Below, piece after piece: positions 33,001-40,973 of a stretch of 64,000 bases of DNA (positions within the stretch are counted from its first letter, which is position 1; each line of letters starts with the position of its first letter). The translations under genes and the position numbers were made by a program. The DNA is from Propioniciclava sp. MC1595 (GTDB lineage: Bacteria > Actinomycetota > Actinomycetes > Propionibacteriales > Propionibacteriaceae). Under the pieces are notes generated by a model. That model was given only the letters and a program-made list of their open reading frames with translations. It was not told the origin of the DNA and did not search any database. The stretch covers positions 248,001 through 312,000 of the forward strand of contig NZ_CP071870.1 in the NCBI RefSeq assembly GCF_017569205.1, written 5' to 3'.

Positions 33001-34403
33001 GCGGCGCGGGCGAAGGTGCGCACGTCGGTGCCCATCGTCTCGGCGAACGTCTGCAGGAAGCTGCCGCACCCCGACGAACAGGCCTCGTTCACCGCGATCG
33101 AGTCGACGGCCCCGTTGCGGATGCGCAGGTACTTCATGTCCTGCCCGCCGATGTCGATGACGCTCGTCACGCCCGGCGAGACGTGCTCGGCGGCGCGGTA
33201 GTGGGCCATGGTCTCGATCTCGCCGTCGTCCACGCGCAGAGCCGCCTGGATCAGCCCCTCGCCGTACCCGGTCACGCAGGCGCGGGCGATGAACGCGTCG
33301 GCGGGCAGGGCCTCGCGCACCCGCCGCACGATGTCGACCGCGGCGGTCACGGGGTCGCCGGCGTTGGAGGCGTAGTGGGCGAAGACGATCCGGTCGTCCT
33401 CGGTCAGCACGACGCACTTGATCGTGGTCGAGCCCGCGTCGATGCCCAGGAACACCGGCCCGGACGCCGAGGTCAGGTCGGCCTGCCGCACGAACGCGCG
33501 CGCGTGGCGGCCCTCGAACGCGGCCCGCTCGTGGTCGTCGGCGAACAGCGCGCGCATCGGCTTGCTGGCCATGGACGCCGTGCCGGCCGCGGCGTCCAGC
33601 GCGTCGATGAGCTGGGTGGTGAAGACCTCACGCCCGGACGCCAGCAGCGCGGCCCCCAGCGCGACGTAGAGCTGGGCGTCGGCGGGGGTGGTGAACGACT
33701 CGACCTGGGCGGAGAGCGCTCGCTCGTAGGCGGCGCGCAGCTGGGGCAGGAAGTGCAGCGGTCCGCCGAGGAAGACGAGGTGGCCGCGGATCGGGCGCCC
33801 GCAGGCCAGCCCGGCGATCGTCTGGGTGGCCACCGCCTGGAACACCGACGCGGCGATGTCGGGGTGCGCGGCGCCCTGGTTGAGCAGGGGCTGCACGTCG
33901 GTCTTGGCGAACACGCCGCAGCGCGACGCGATGGGGTAGAGGGTCCGGTACTGGGCGGCGAGGGCGTCCAGGCCCGCGGCGTCCGTGTGCAGGAGGGTGG
34001 CCATCTGGTCGATGAACGCGCCGGTGCCGCCCGCGCAGGTGCCGTTCATGCGCTGCTCGGGGGTGGGCTTGAGGTAGGTGATCTTGGCGTCCTCGCCGCC
34101 GAGCTCGATGACGACGTCGGCCTCGGGGTGGAACCGCTCGATGGCCTCGGTGGCGGCGATGACCTCCTGGACGAAGCCGACGCCCATCAGCTCGGCGACC
34201 TGCAGGCCGCCCGACCCGGTCACCGCCGCGGTCAGCACGGCGTTGGGGAGGGCCCGGTCGATGTCGGCCAGCAGGTTGCGCACCTCGCGGCGCACATCGG
34301 CGTGGTGGCGGCGGTAGTCGGCGAAGACCGTCCGCGTGCCGTCGAGCACAACCGCCTTCACGGTGGTCGAGCCGATGTCGAGACCGAGGGTGTAGGGGCC
34401 CAT
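30072..34403 (-). CDS. Giant acyl-CoA dehydratase activase-related protein (BadF-BadF-DUF2229-HgdB-like)
   Basis: 1443 residues in one chain. Two ASKHA-type ATPase modules come first: MGPYTLGLDIGSTTVKAVVL (module 1, about 1-270, with NGTCAGGTGAFIDQ) and VFLGIDAGSTTIKCVVL (module 2, about 318-575, with NEACSSGCGSFLQTFAE); both carry the Cys that binds the shared [4Fe-4S] cluster of 2-hydroxyacyl-CoA dehydratase activators. A Cys-rich link (TCKLCQNHCGL) leads to a DUF2229 region (about 650-900, SENVCYPAKLAHGH, FYPCVSYE) and a C-terminal HgdB-like region (NNDVCYPAIMVVGQ, QPFACLPNHVVGKG). The family drives difficult electron transfers with ATP; the exact substrate is unknown. Divergent TetR gene and shared operator suggest local control. 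Length is typical for the fused form. Confidence 0.88.
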   Translation of the reverse strand: MGPYTLGLDIGSTTVKAVVLDGTRTVFADYRRHHADVRREVRNLLADIDRALPNAVLTAAVTGSGGLQVAELMGVGFVQEVIAATEAIERFHPEADVVIELGGEDAKITYLKPTPEQRMNGTCAGGTGAFIDQMATLLHTDAAGLDALAAQYRTLYPIASRCGVFAKTDVQPLLNQGAAHPDIAASVFQAVATQTIAGLACGRPIRGHLVFLGGPLHFLPQLRAAYERALSAQVESFTTPADAQLYVALGAALLASGREVFTTQLIDALDAAAGTASMASKPMRALFADDHERAAFEGRHARAFVRQADLTSASGPVFLGIDAGSTTIKCVVLTEDDRIVFAHYASNAGDPVTAAVDIVRRVREALPADAFIARACVTGYGEGLIQAALRVDDGEIETMAHYRAAEHVSPGVTSVIDIGGQDMKYLRIRNGAVDSIAVNEACSSGCGSFLQTFAETMGTDVRTFARAALQADQPVDLGSRCTVFMNSSVKQAQKEGADVGAISAGLSYSVVRNALYKVIKLKSPEDLGEKVVVQGGTFLNDAVLRAFELLTGREVVRPDIAGLMGAYGAALTARRNWVPGTASELLELDELDSFTVDTSTRTCKLCQNHCGLTISTFGDGTRHVSGNRCERGASEERNPQRSDLPNLYDYKYKRTFGYRRLTDAKAHRGAIGIPRVLNMYENYPLWFTILTSLGFKVMLSGRSNHDLFEAGMESIPSENVCYPAKLAHGHIEWLLDRDVRTIFYPCVSYEQKAEASDNHFNCPVVAFYPQVLEKNADRLREPGVRYLDPFVNLADPGKLAERLVEVFAWCGVTDEEAREAVRLGFEEDARFKADVAAEGVRALEYMADHGTKGIVLAGRPYHVDPEVNHGIPEMITQLGMVVLSEDAIALNPDLVDRRLERPLRVMDQWSYHSRLYEAAGAVRSEPALQLVQLNSFGCGLDAVTTDQVQEILEAADDVYTVLKIDEVSNLGAARIRLRSLAAATAERRRSASIVTYDPDLVGDRFPVFDKAARRTHTLYAPQMAPIHFRLLVPVMRRVGYDVKLLEHASADDVEVGLRYVNNDVCYPAIMVVGQLINAFIAGGADPETSSVAITQTGGMCRATNYAGMLRKALKDAGFGQVPVLAISAQGLEEASGFKLTPGLVHRAMQAIVVGDVLQTVLLRTRPYEAVAGSADELYRRWDAIACEYFATGWSETLGRRVGYGSLIDGIVAEFGALALRDEPRRPRVGLVGEILVKFQPDANNDAVRVIESEGCEAALPGLLEFFLMNMTSAQWRLDNLGTGTKRSVRLQQGLVWLIEQYQRPAIRALGRSGKFAVPHPIAELARHAESIISLGTTAGEGWLLVAEMMQLIEEGCPNIIVAQPFACLPNHVVGKGVFRELRRFYPHANVVSIDYDPGASEVNQLNRIKLMVATAHKNSGRLRPEPVGPRALSITPVRLGAPA

Positions 34404-34416
34404 TTACTTCTCCAAC

Positions 34417-34432
34417 CAGAATGATCGTTCTG
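34417..34432. promoter_or_regulatory. TetR-type operator between dehydratase-activase and TetR genes
   Basis: CAGAATGATCGTTCTG is palindromic over 16 bp with a single mismatched pair. It lies 13 bases before the ATG of the large minus-strand gene and 42 before the TetR ATG, the right place to repress both. Confidence 0.75.
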
Positions 34433-34474
34433 TTACGACGTAGCGTAGTCGATCGGATGGGGAATGATGGACCC

Positions 34475-35044
34475 ATGGCCACCAAGCGCGAGGACATCGT
34501 CGACGCCGCCGCCCTGCTCATCAAGCAGCAGGGCGTGCACGCTGCGTCGATCTCGGGGATCATCGCCGCCTCCGGTGCGTCGGCCGGTTCGATCTACCAC
34601 CACTTCGCGAACAAGAACGAGATCGTGCTCGAGGTGGCCCGCACCCGGCTGGCCGAGCCGCTGCGCGCGGCCGTGCTCGCCCCGGTCGAGGGGCCGCTGG
34701 CGCCCGCGCAGATCTTCGGCCTGATCGTGGGCGCCGTGCGCGCGGGCGCGGTGGAGCCGCCGATGATCGTGCAGCTGTGGGCGGGCTCCTACGTCGACCC
34801 CGAGCTGCGCACGATCCTGCACACCCAGTTCGAGGACGCCCGCGTGGCCATGTACGGCCACATCGAGCGGTGGTTGGTCGGCCAAGGTGTGGCCGACGCC
34901 GCCGGCCGCGTGGACGCCATCGCCCGCGTCACCCTCGGCCAGGCCATGGGCTTCCTGGCCCAGAGCACCCTCGACCCCGGCTTCGACCTGGACGCCTACG
35001 TGGTCGAGGCCACCCGCGTGCTCGACGCCGTGGCCCGCGCCTGA
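34475..35044 (+). CDS. TetR-family transcriptional regulator
   Basis: 189 residues from ATG 34475 (MATKREDIVDAAALLIKQQG); an upstream in-frame ATG overlaps the operator and is unlikely. The helix-turn-helix is SISGIIAASGASAGSIYHHFANKNEIV (about residues 24-50). The C-terminal ligand-binding domain is helical, with VQLWAGSYVDPELRTIL. It stands back to back with the 1443-residue dehydratase-activase gene, so it probably represses it in response to an unknown effector. It converges with the nei gene one base after its stop. Confidence 0.9.
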   Translation: MATKREDIVDAAALLIKQQGVHAASISGIIAASGASAGSIYHHFANKNEIVLEVARTRLAEPLRAAVLAPVEGPLAPAQIFGLIVGAVRAGAVEPPMIVQLWAGSYVDPELRTILHTQFEDARVAMYGHIERWLVGQGVADAAGRVDAIARVTLGQAMGFLAQSTLDPGFDLDAYVVEATRVLDAVARA

Positions 35045-35045
35045 G

Positions 35046-35810
35046 TCAGGCCTGGCACCGCGGGCAGAAGAACAGCGTGCGCGCCCGGGGAGCGGTGCCG
35101 ATCGTGCCGGCCTTCACCGGGGTCCCGCAGCGCCGGCAGGGCTGGCGCAGCCGTCGATAGACCGCGTACCCGCGCCGCGGGTCGACCTGCCCCCGGATCG
35201 AGGCGTTGAGCAGGCGGTGGGCCCGGTCGGCCAGCGCCACCAGCTCGGCCGCGGGCACAGCCGAGGCCGGACGCCACGGGTCCAGCCCCTGCGCGAACAG
35301 CGACTCGGCGGTCCAGATCGTGCCCAGCCCGGCGAGGTTGCCCTGGTCGAGCAGGGCCGCGCCGAGGGCGTCCGGGCTGGCGGCGAGGCGCCGGGCGGCC
35401 TCGCGGGCGTCCCAGTCGGGGCCGAGCAGGTCGGGGCCGAGGTGGCCGACCAGCCGCGCCTCGTCGCGGGTGCGGGCCAGGTCGAGCATGCCCAGGGCGG
35501 TGCCGACCGCCGTCCGCTGCGCGGTGGCCACGACCGCGCGAACGAGGTGGCCGCCGAACGGCTGGGGCGGGTCCGTCGTGGCCGAGACGCGCCACGTGCC
35601 GTCCATGCGCAGGTGGCTGTGCAGGGTGAGGCCGTTGTCGAGTCGGTGCAGCAGGTGCTTGCCGCGCGGCACGACCTCGAGCGTGGTGGCGCCGACCAGG
35701 TCGGCGGTGGCCAGCGACGGCCAGCGCAGGTCGGAGCGGACGAGGCGCTCCCCGGCGAGCGCGCCGTTCAGCCGCCGCGCCACGCGCCAGACCGCGTCAC
35801 CCTCAGGCAT
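35046..35810 (-). CDS. Fpg/Nei-family DNA glycosylase (endonuclease VIII-like)
   Basis: 254 residues. The mature N-terminus PEGDAV carries the catalytic Pro2 and Glu3 of the Fpg/Nei family, fixing the start at ATG 35810. Other marks are HSHLRMDGTWRV, the helix-two-turns-helix LLDQGNLAGLGTIWTAESLF with the conserved Asn, and the C-terminal zinc finger CRRCGTPVKAGTIG...FFCPRC. It removes oxidised pyrimidines and nicks the abasic site. PEGDA rather than PELPE places it with Nei rather than MutM. It starts 8 bases after the sirtuin stop on the same strand. Confidence 0.93.
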   Translation of the reverse strand: MPEGDAVWRVARRLNGALAGERLVRSDLRWPSLATADLVGATTLEVVPRGKHLLHRLDNGLTLHSHLRMDGTWRVSATTDPPQPFGGHLVRAVVATAQRTAVGTALGMLDLARTRDEARLVGHLGPDLLGPDWDAREAARRLAASPDALGAALLDQGNLAGLGTIWTAESLFAQGLDPWRPASAVPAAELVALADRAHRLLNASIRGQVDPRRGYAVYRRLRQPCRRCGTPVKAGTIGTAPRARTLFFCPRCQA

Positions 35811-35818
35811 GCGAAAAC

Positions 35819-36616
35819 TCAAGCCTTCGGCGCAGGAAACCCAAGCCCTGGGCGCTCAACACCCAAGCCTTGGGCGACCAGGCGGGGCACGACCTCCTCG
35901 ATCGGATCGCGCAGGATCGCGTCGGCGAGGTAGTCGTACGGGGTCTCCTGGGCGTTGACGATGACCACCTTCGCCGAGTGGCCGAACGCGTAGGGCACCA
36001 GCCCGGCGACGGGGTGCACGGTCAGCGACGTACCGATGGCGAGCACGAGGTCGGCGGTCTCGGCGAGCTTCACCGACGCGTCGAGCACGGCGGGGTCGAG
36101 CATCTCCTCGAACAGGATCACGGTGGCCCGGGTGATGCCGTCGCACGCGGGGCAGCGCGGGTCGTCGTCGCCGGCGTTGATCCGCTCGACCATGTCCGAC
36201 AGCGGCCCGGTCTCGCCGCAGTCCTCGCAGCGCCACTGGCGCGCGTTGCCGTGGATCTCGTGCACGATCGCCGGGTCCGAGCCCGCGACCAGGTGCAGCC
36301 CGTCGGTGTTCTGGGTGACGATGCCGGCCAGACGTCTGGCGCGCTCGAGGTCGACCAGCGCGCGGTGGGCGGGGTTCGGCTGCGCGGTCAACGCGGGCGA
36401 CGTCGCCCGGATGCGCCACGCCTTGCGGCGGATGTCCTCGTCGCCGAGGTAGTACGACAGCACCGAGACCTTCTCGGCGTCGGGGTCCTGCGTCCAGCGG
36501 CCCTGCGGGCCGCGGAAGTCGGGGATCCCCGAGGCCGTGGACAGCCCCGCCCCCGTGAGCGCGAGGATGCGGTGCGAGCGGGCGATCAGCTCCGTGGCGC
36601 GCGTGACGTCGTCCAT
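35819..36616 (-). CDS. Sir2-family NAD-dependent protein deacylase
   Basis: 265 residues. The Rossmann NAD loop GAGLSTASGIPDFRGPQGRW, the catalytic TQNTDGLH and HEIHGN, and a zinc site formed by CEDC and CPAC are all present, with GTSLTVHPVAGLV and VNAQETPYD near the end. It removes acyl groups from lysines. The last residues (VERPGLGFPAPKA) are encoded by a region with two near-copies of CCCAAGCCYTGGGCG. The start ATG 36616 lies inside the 3' end of the decayed exporter gene. Confidence 0.93.
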   Translation of the reverse strand: MDDVTRATELIARSHRILALTGAGLSTASGIPDFRGPQGRWTQDPDAEKVSVLSYYLGDEDIRRKAWRIRATSPALTAQPNPAHRALVDLERARRLAGIVTQNTDGLHLVAGSDPAIVHEIHGNARQWRCEDCGETGPLSDMVERINAGDDDPRCPACDGITRATVILFEEMLDPAVLDASVKLAETADLVLAIGTSLTVHPVAGLVPYAFGHSAKVVIVNAQETPYDYLADAILRDPIEEVVPRLVAQGLGVERPGLGFPAPKA

Positions 36617-37619
36617 GCCGCCAGTCTCCCACCCCGGACGACCTGCGACCCCAGCGAGGTCCCGACCGCCAGCGCGACGCCGACCATCAGGGCGGTGAGC
36701 AGCATGCCGGGGGCGGCGACGCGGCCGCCGTCCTCGACGTCCTGCAGCAGTCCGTAGAGGCCGCGGTAGAGGGTGAGGCCGGGCAGCAGCGGGATGATCC
36801 CGGCCGTGATCAGGGCCACCACGGGCATCCGCCAGCGCGCGTGGCCGAGCTGGGCCACCGCCCCCACGGCGATCGCGGCCAGCGCGGTGGCGGGGATGCG
36901 CTCGTCGAACAGCGCGAGCGCGCCCGCGTGCACGAGCCAGGCCAGCGCCCCCAGGCCGAAGAACGGCAGCAGCCCGCGCGGCCGGACGTGCGCGCCGACC
37001 CCGATCGCCAGCGCCATCAGCCCGGCGGCCAGCAGGCCCAGCCAGAGCGGGACGCCGACCCGCCCGCCCACGTCGGTCAGGTACAGCGGCACCCCGGCCA
37101 CGATCCCCACCCACAGGGCGGACATGATGCCGACCACGATCCCGCCGGTGGCGACCACGACCTCGAGCAGGCCCGCGGCCGCGGTGACGTGGAACCCGTC
37201 CAGCGCGTCGCGCGACGAGGCGACCAGCGACAGCCCGGTCAGCAGCGAGACGATCCCGGACGCCACCACGAGCGACGGCGAGACCCCCTGCAGCAGCGGC
37301 ACCCCGTCGTTGCCCACCATCAGCCCCAACGCCGCGAGGGTGGCGATCGCAGACCCGCCGGCCTGGGTGAAGAACAAACGACCACCCGAGGCGTCCGAAC
37401 ACGACGACCGCGCCGGCGACCAGGGCCGTGACGACGAACCCGGCCACCACCTCGCGCCAGCCGCCCCCGAGCGAGGTCACCACCGCCGCGCCCAGCACCG
37501 CCATCGCGATCGACTGGACCCACGGCCGGTAGGCGTGCGACGCGTGCGCGATCGCGGCCAGCCGCTCTCGGGCCGGGTCGACGTCGAGGTGGCCCGCGAC
37601 GATGTCGTCGACCAGCTGC
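36586..37619 (-). pseudogene. Threonine/serine exporter (ThrE family), truncated and frameshifted
   Basis: The frame 37619-37384 reads QLVDDIVAGHLDVDPARERL and continues to VVVFGRLGW, the ThrE N-terminal cytoplasmic and first membrane parts. At about 37380 it shifts; the next frame (37377-36586) gives FFTQAGGSAIATLAALGLM and about nine membrane segments to a TAG-side end overlapping the sirtuin gene. A one-base change near 37380 would restore continuity. The true start is also gone: at 37619 the sequence turns into a PAP2 gene fragment on the other strand. It is therefore dead unless the frameshift is a sequencing error and an internal start is used. Confidence 0.8.
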
Positions 37620-37818
37620 TGTCTACGCGTGCGCGATGGGCTTCTCGCGGGTCTTCCTCGGTTACCACTGGCTCACCGACGTGTTCGCGGCCGCGATGCT
37701 CGGCGTCGCGTGGGCGGGGGTCGTGATCGCCATGCACCGGGTGTGGCGCATGGTACGCAAGCGCCGCGAGCGCGGCCCGGTCGAGGAGGAGACCGTCACC
37801 AGGACTGAGTTGTCCTGA
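37620..37818 (+). pseudogene. C-terminal fragment of a PAP2 phosphatase
   Basis: The frame reads VYACAMGFSRVFLGYHWLTD, then VFAAAMLGVAWAGVVIAMHRV and a basic tail. SR-x5-H-x3-D is the third PAP2 signature; the first two motifs (K-x6-RP and PSGH) are missing because the sequence is cut where it abuts the ThrE remnant. It could start at ATG 37636 but would be catalytically dead. Confidence 0.85.
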
Positions 37819-37859
37819 GTTGCCAACGGGAATGGACAGGACCGCCCCTGCGTTGAGAT

Positions 37860-37875
37860 ACTTGAAACATCAACT
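37860..37875. promoter_or_regulatory. Imperfect dyad upstream of the flavin-protein pair
   Basis: ACTTGA-AACA-TCAACT, inverted with one mismatch, lies 14 bases before the ATG of the LLM gene. TTGA-N-TCAA dyads of this kind are bound by MarR-type regulators; no such regulator is adjacent. Tentative. Confidence 0.35.
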
Positions 37876-37889
37876 AATCAGGAGTGGTC

Positions 37890-39050
37890 ATGCAGATCGG
37901 CATCTTCTCGGTGAGCGACATCACCACCGACCCGACGACGGGTCACACCCCCAGCGAGCACGAGCGCATCAAGGCGTCCGTCGCGATCGCCAAGAAGGCC
38001 GAGGAGGTCGGTCTCGACTTCTACGCCATCGGTGAGCACCACAACGAGCCGTTCTTCAGCAGCTCGCCCACGACCACGCTGGGCTACATCGCCGCGCAGA
38101 CCGACAAGATCCTGCTGTCGACCGCGACCACGCTGATCACGACCAACGACCCGGTCAAGATCGCCGAGGACTTCGCGATGCTCCAGCACCTCGCCGACGG
38201 CCGCGTCGACATCATGCTCGGCCGCGGCAACACCGGCCCGGTGTACCCCTGGTTCGGCAAGGACATCCGCCAGGGTGTCGCGCTGGCCGTCGAGAACTAC
38301 GCGCTGCTGCGCCGGCTGTGGACCGAGGACGTCGTGAACTGGCAGGGCAAGTACCGCACGCCGCTGCAGGGCTTCACCTCGACCCCGCGCCCGCTCGACG
38401 GCGTCGCCCCGTTCGTGTGGCACGGCTCGATCCGCACCCCCGAGATCGCCGAGCAGGCCGCCTACTACGGCGACGGCTTCTTCCACAACAACATCTTCTG
38501 GAACATCGAGCACACCGCCCAGATGGTCAACCTGTACCGCCGTCGCTACGAGCACTACGGCCACGGCCAGGCGGACCAGGCGATCGTCGGCCTCGGCGGC
38601 CAGTTCTTCATGCGCAAGAACAGCCAGGACGCCGTGAACGAGTTCCGCCCCTACTTCGACGTCGCCCCGGTCTACGGCCACGGCCCGTCGATGGAGGACT
38701 TCACCGAGATGACCCCGCTGACCGTGGGCTCGCCGCAGCAGGTGCTGGAGCGTTACCTCGGCATGGTCGAGCACGTCGGCCACTACCAGCGCCAGGGCTT
38801 CCTCATCGACCACGCCGGGCTGCCGCTCAAGACCGTGCTCGAGCAGCTCGACCTGCTCGGCGAGATCCTGCCCGAGATGCGCAAGGGCTACGCCGAGGGC
38901 CGCCCCGCGCACATCCCGGAGGCGCCGACCCACGCGTCGCTGGTCGAGAAGGCCCGCGTCGCCGGCACGCTGACCGAGCACCGCACCGTGGGCGTCGACG
39001 ACGTCACGGGCCAGTCGCCCTACGAGGCCGCCCTGAAGGGAGCCAACTGA
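37890..39050 (+). CDS. LLM-class flavin-dependent monooxygenase (CE1758 type)
   Basis: 386 residues from ATG 37890, which has AGGAG six bases upstream. A bacterial-luciferase-like TIM barrel: MQIGIFSVSDIT, GLDFYAIGEHHNEPF, AEDFAMLQHLADGRVDIMLGRGNTGPVYPWFG are characteristic of the CE1758 subfamily. These enzymes use reduced FMN and oxygen on an unknown substrate. The next gene, starting 1 base after this stop, encodes the matching FMN reductase, so the two form a two-component monooxygenase. Confidence 0.88.
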   Translation: MQIGIFSVSDITTDPTTGHTPSEHERIKASVAIAKKAEEVGLDFYAIGEHHNEPFFSSSPTTTLGYIAAQTDKILLSTATTLITTNDPVKIAEDFAMLQHLADGRVDIMLGRGNTGPVYPWFGKDIRQGVALAVENYALLRRLWTEDVVNWQGKYRTPLQGFTSTPRPLDGVAPFVWHGSIRTPEIAEQAAYYGDGFFHNNIFWNIEHTAQMVNLYRRRYEHYGHGQADQAIVGLGGQFFMRKNSQDAVNEFRPYFDVAPVYGHGPSMEDFTEMTPLTVGSPQQVLERYLGMVEHVGHYQRQGFLIDHAGLPLKTVLEQLDLLGEILPEMRKGYAEGRPAHIPEAPTHASLVEKARVAGTLTEHRTVGVDDVTGQSPYEAALKGAN

Positions 39051-39051
39051 C

Positions 39052-39678
39052 ATGTCCCACCTCCTCGTCATCAGCGCCGGCATGGGGACGCCGTCCAGCT
39101 CCCGAATGCTCGGCGACCGCCTCGCCGAGGCCACCGTCAAGGCCATGACCGCCGGCGGCACCCCGACGCCGGAGGTCAAGGTCCTCGAGCTGCGCGACCT
39201 CGCGGTCGACCTGGCCACCTACTACTCCTCGCACGTCCCGACCAAGACGCTGCAGGCGGCGTTCGACCTGGTCGGCACGGCGTCCGGCGTCATCGCGGTC
39301 AGCCCGGTGCTGAACGCGGGCGTGAACGGCCTGTTCAAGCTGTTCTTCGACCTGCTCGACGAGGGCGTGCTCAAGGGGCGTCCGGTCCTCATGGCCGCCA
39401 CCGGCGGCACGGCCCGGCACAGCCTGGCCATCGACCAGACCATGCTGCCGATGTTCTTCTACCTCAAGGCCGCCGTCGCGCCGACCGGCGTGTTCGCCGC
39501 CACCGACGACTGGGGCACCGGCGCGGCCGAAGGCGGGAGGCACGACCAGTCCGGCCTCATGCGCCGCGTCCAACGCGCCGGGACCGAGTTCGCCGAGCTC
39601 ATCGAGCGCAACCCCGCGGTCGACTACGCCGACGAGTTCGCCAACGTCCCCGACTTCGCGAGCCTGTTGGGCGGCTGA
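39052..39678 (+). CDS. NAD(P)H-dependent FMN reductase (CE1759 type)
   Basis: 208 residues, flavodoxin-like. HLLVISAGMGTPSSSRMLGDRL is the phosphate-binding loop for FMN, and SGVIAVSPVLNAGVNGLFKLFFDLL the second flavin contact (usually SP-x-Y). GRPVLMAATGGTARHSL completes the site. It supplies reduced FMN to the monooxygenase encoded immediately upstream. The CE1758/CE1759 pair is a recognised actinobacterial gene couple. Confidence 0.88.
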   Translation: MSHLLVISAGMGTPSSSRMLGDRLAEATVKAMTAGGTPTPEVKVLELRDLAVDLATYYSSHVPTKTLQAAFDLVGTASGVIAVSPVLNAGVNGLFKLFFDLLDEGVLKGRPVLMAATGGTARHSLAIDQTMLPMFFYLKAAVAPTGVFAATDDWGTGAAEGGRHDQSGLMRRVQRAGTEFAELIERNPAVDYADEFANVPDFASLLGG

Positions 39679-39705
39679 CCCGGGGTCAGGGTGCACAATG
39701 TGCCC

Positions 39706-40962
39706 ATGACAAGCAACGACGCGGGGGGTCGTTCCGTGCTGCCGAGGCATCCGCTGGTGCGCGGGGTGCTGGTGGTCAGCGTGCTGATCATCGCGGTGGG
39801 CCTGGCGCTGCGCACGCTCGCCGACGCCGGCTACCTTCTCGGCGCGATCCTCGTGCCGGTGGCGCTGTCGGTGCTGTTCACCGGCCTGCTCATGCCGTTG
39901 CAGGTGCTGCTCAACCACAAGCTGAAGCTGCCGCGCTCGCTGGGCGCCCTGCTCACGGTGCTCATCGCGTTCGCGGTGGTCGTCGGGGCGCTGTGGATCG
40001 CGGGCACCCAGTTGGCCGGCGGCATGGGCGAGATCGTCGACGTGTTCGGCGCCCAACTCGCCCAGCTGCGGGACCTCGCCATCGCCGCCACCCCCCTCAC
40101 CGAGGCCCAGGTCGACGACCTGGTCGGCCAGGCGACGACTTGGCTGCAGGAGAACCAGTCCGGCATCGCCCAGGGCGCGCTCGGCGCCGGGGTCGGCGTG
40201 GCCGGGTTCCTGGTCTCGGCGGTGCTGGCCATGGTGGCCACGTTCTTCTTCCTCGCCCAGGGCGACCGCATCGCGGCCGCCCTTGTCGTGCTGCTGCCCC
40301 AGCACCTGCACCGCGAGGCGTGGCAGGCGGCCCGCCGCGGGTGGGTCACGCTCGGCACCTACTGCCGCACCCAGCTGCTCGTCGCCGCCGTGGACGCCGC
40401 GGGCATCGGCCTGGGCGCCCTCCTCCTCGGCGTGCCGTTCGTGATCCCGATCATCGCGATCACGTTCATCCTGTGCTTCATCCCCTTCGTGGGGGCCGTG
40501 GTCTCCAGCGCGGTCGCCGTCGCGATGGCGCTGGCGTTCCAGGGGCCCGGGGTGGCGCTGCTGATGCTGCTCGTGTGCATCCTCGTGCAGCAGCTCGAGG
40601 CGAACGTGCTCAGCCCGATCCTCATGGGCAAGGCCGTCGACGTGCACCCGCTGCTCATCCTGCTGTCGGTCGCCGGCGCCACCTACATCCTCGGCCTGGT
40701 CGGCGCCCTGTTCGTCGTGCCGGTGATCGCCACGATCAAGAGCATGGTGCTGTACCTGAACGGCTCCGACCCCTTCCCGGGCCTGGGCAAGGGCGGGCGC
40801 GCGCTGCTGACCCCGCCCAAGACCCTCATCGGCCCGCGCGAACCCGTGCGCAACCCGCGCCGCATCGGCGACGCCACCCCGCGCTGGCTCGTCGAGGAGC
40901 AGGCCGAGCAGGAGGCCGCGCTCGAGCAGGAGGAGCGCCGCGGGGGCTCGACCCGCGCCTGA
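39706..40962 (+). CDS. AI-2E family transporter
   Basis: 418 residues from ATG 39706 (a GTG at 39691 is less likely). Eight hydrophobic segments are visible with the family layout: two N-terminal helices, a hydrophilic loop of about 90 residues (AQLAQLRDLAIAATPLTEAQ), then FFFLAQGDRIAAALVVLLP, TYCRTQLLVAAVDAAGIGLGALLLGVPF, IPFVGAVVSSAVAV and the signature QQLEANVLSPILMGKAVDVHPLLILLSV. Family members export AI-2 or exchange Na+/H+; the substrate is unknown here. The charged C-terminal tail is Glu/Arg-rich. Confidence 0.87.
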   Translation: MTSNDAGGRSVLPRHPLVRGVLVVSVLIIAVGLALRTLADAGYLLGAILVPVALSVLFTGLLMPLQVLLNHKLKLPRSLGALLTVLIAFAVVVGALWIAGTQLAGGMGEIVDVFGAQLAQLRDLAIAATPLTEAQVDDLVGQATTWLQENQSGIAQGALGAGVGVAGFLVSAVLAMVATFFFLAQGDRIAAALVVLLPQHLHREAWQAARRGWVTLGTYCRTQLLVAAVDAAGIGLGALLLGVPFVIPIIAITFILCFIPFVGAVVSSAVAVAMALAFQGPGVALLMLLVCILVQQLEANVLSPILMGKAVDVHPLLILLSVAGATYILGLVGALFVVPVIATIKSMVLYLNGSDPFPGLGKGGRALLTPPKTLIGPREPVRNPRRIGDATPRWLVEEQAEQEAALEQEERRGGSTRA

Positions 40963-40973
40963 GCCCTTGCCCG

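Noticed and set aside
30969-34424. 1151-codon open frame opposite the dehydratase-activase gene
   Set aside because: It mirrors a clear family protein on the other strand and consists of His/Arg/Gly/Val-rich low-complexity translation, typical of antisense frames in GC-rich DNA.
35819-35870. Terminator formed by the CCCAAGCC/TTGGG repeats at the sirtuin end
   Set aside because: They lie within the coding end of the sirtuin gene with the downstream nei gene starting 8 bases later, and pairing is imperfect.
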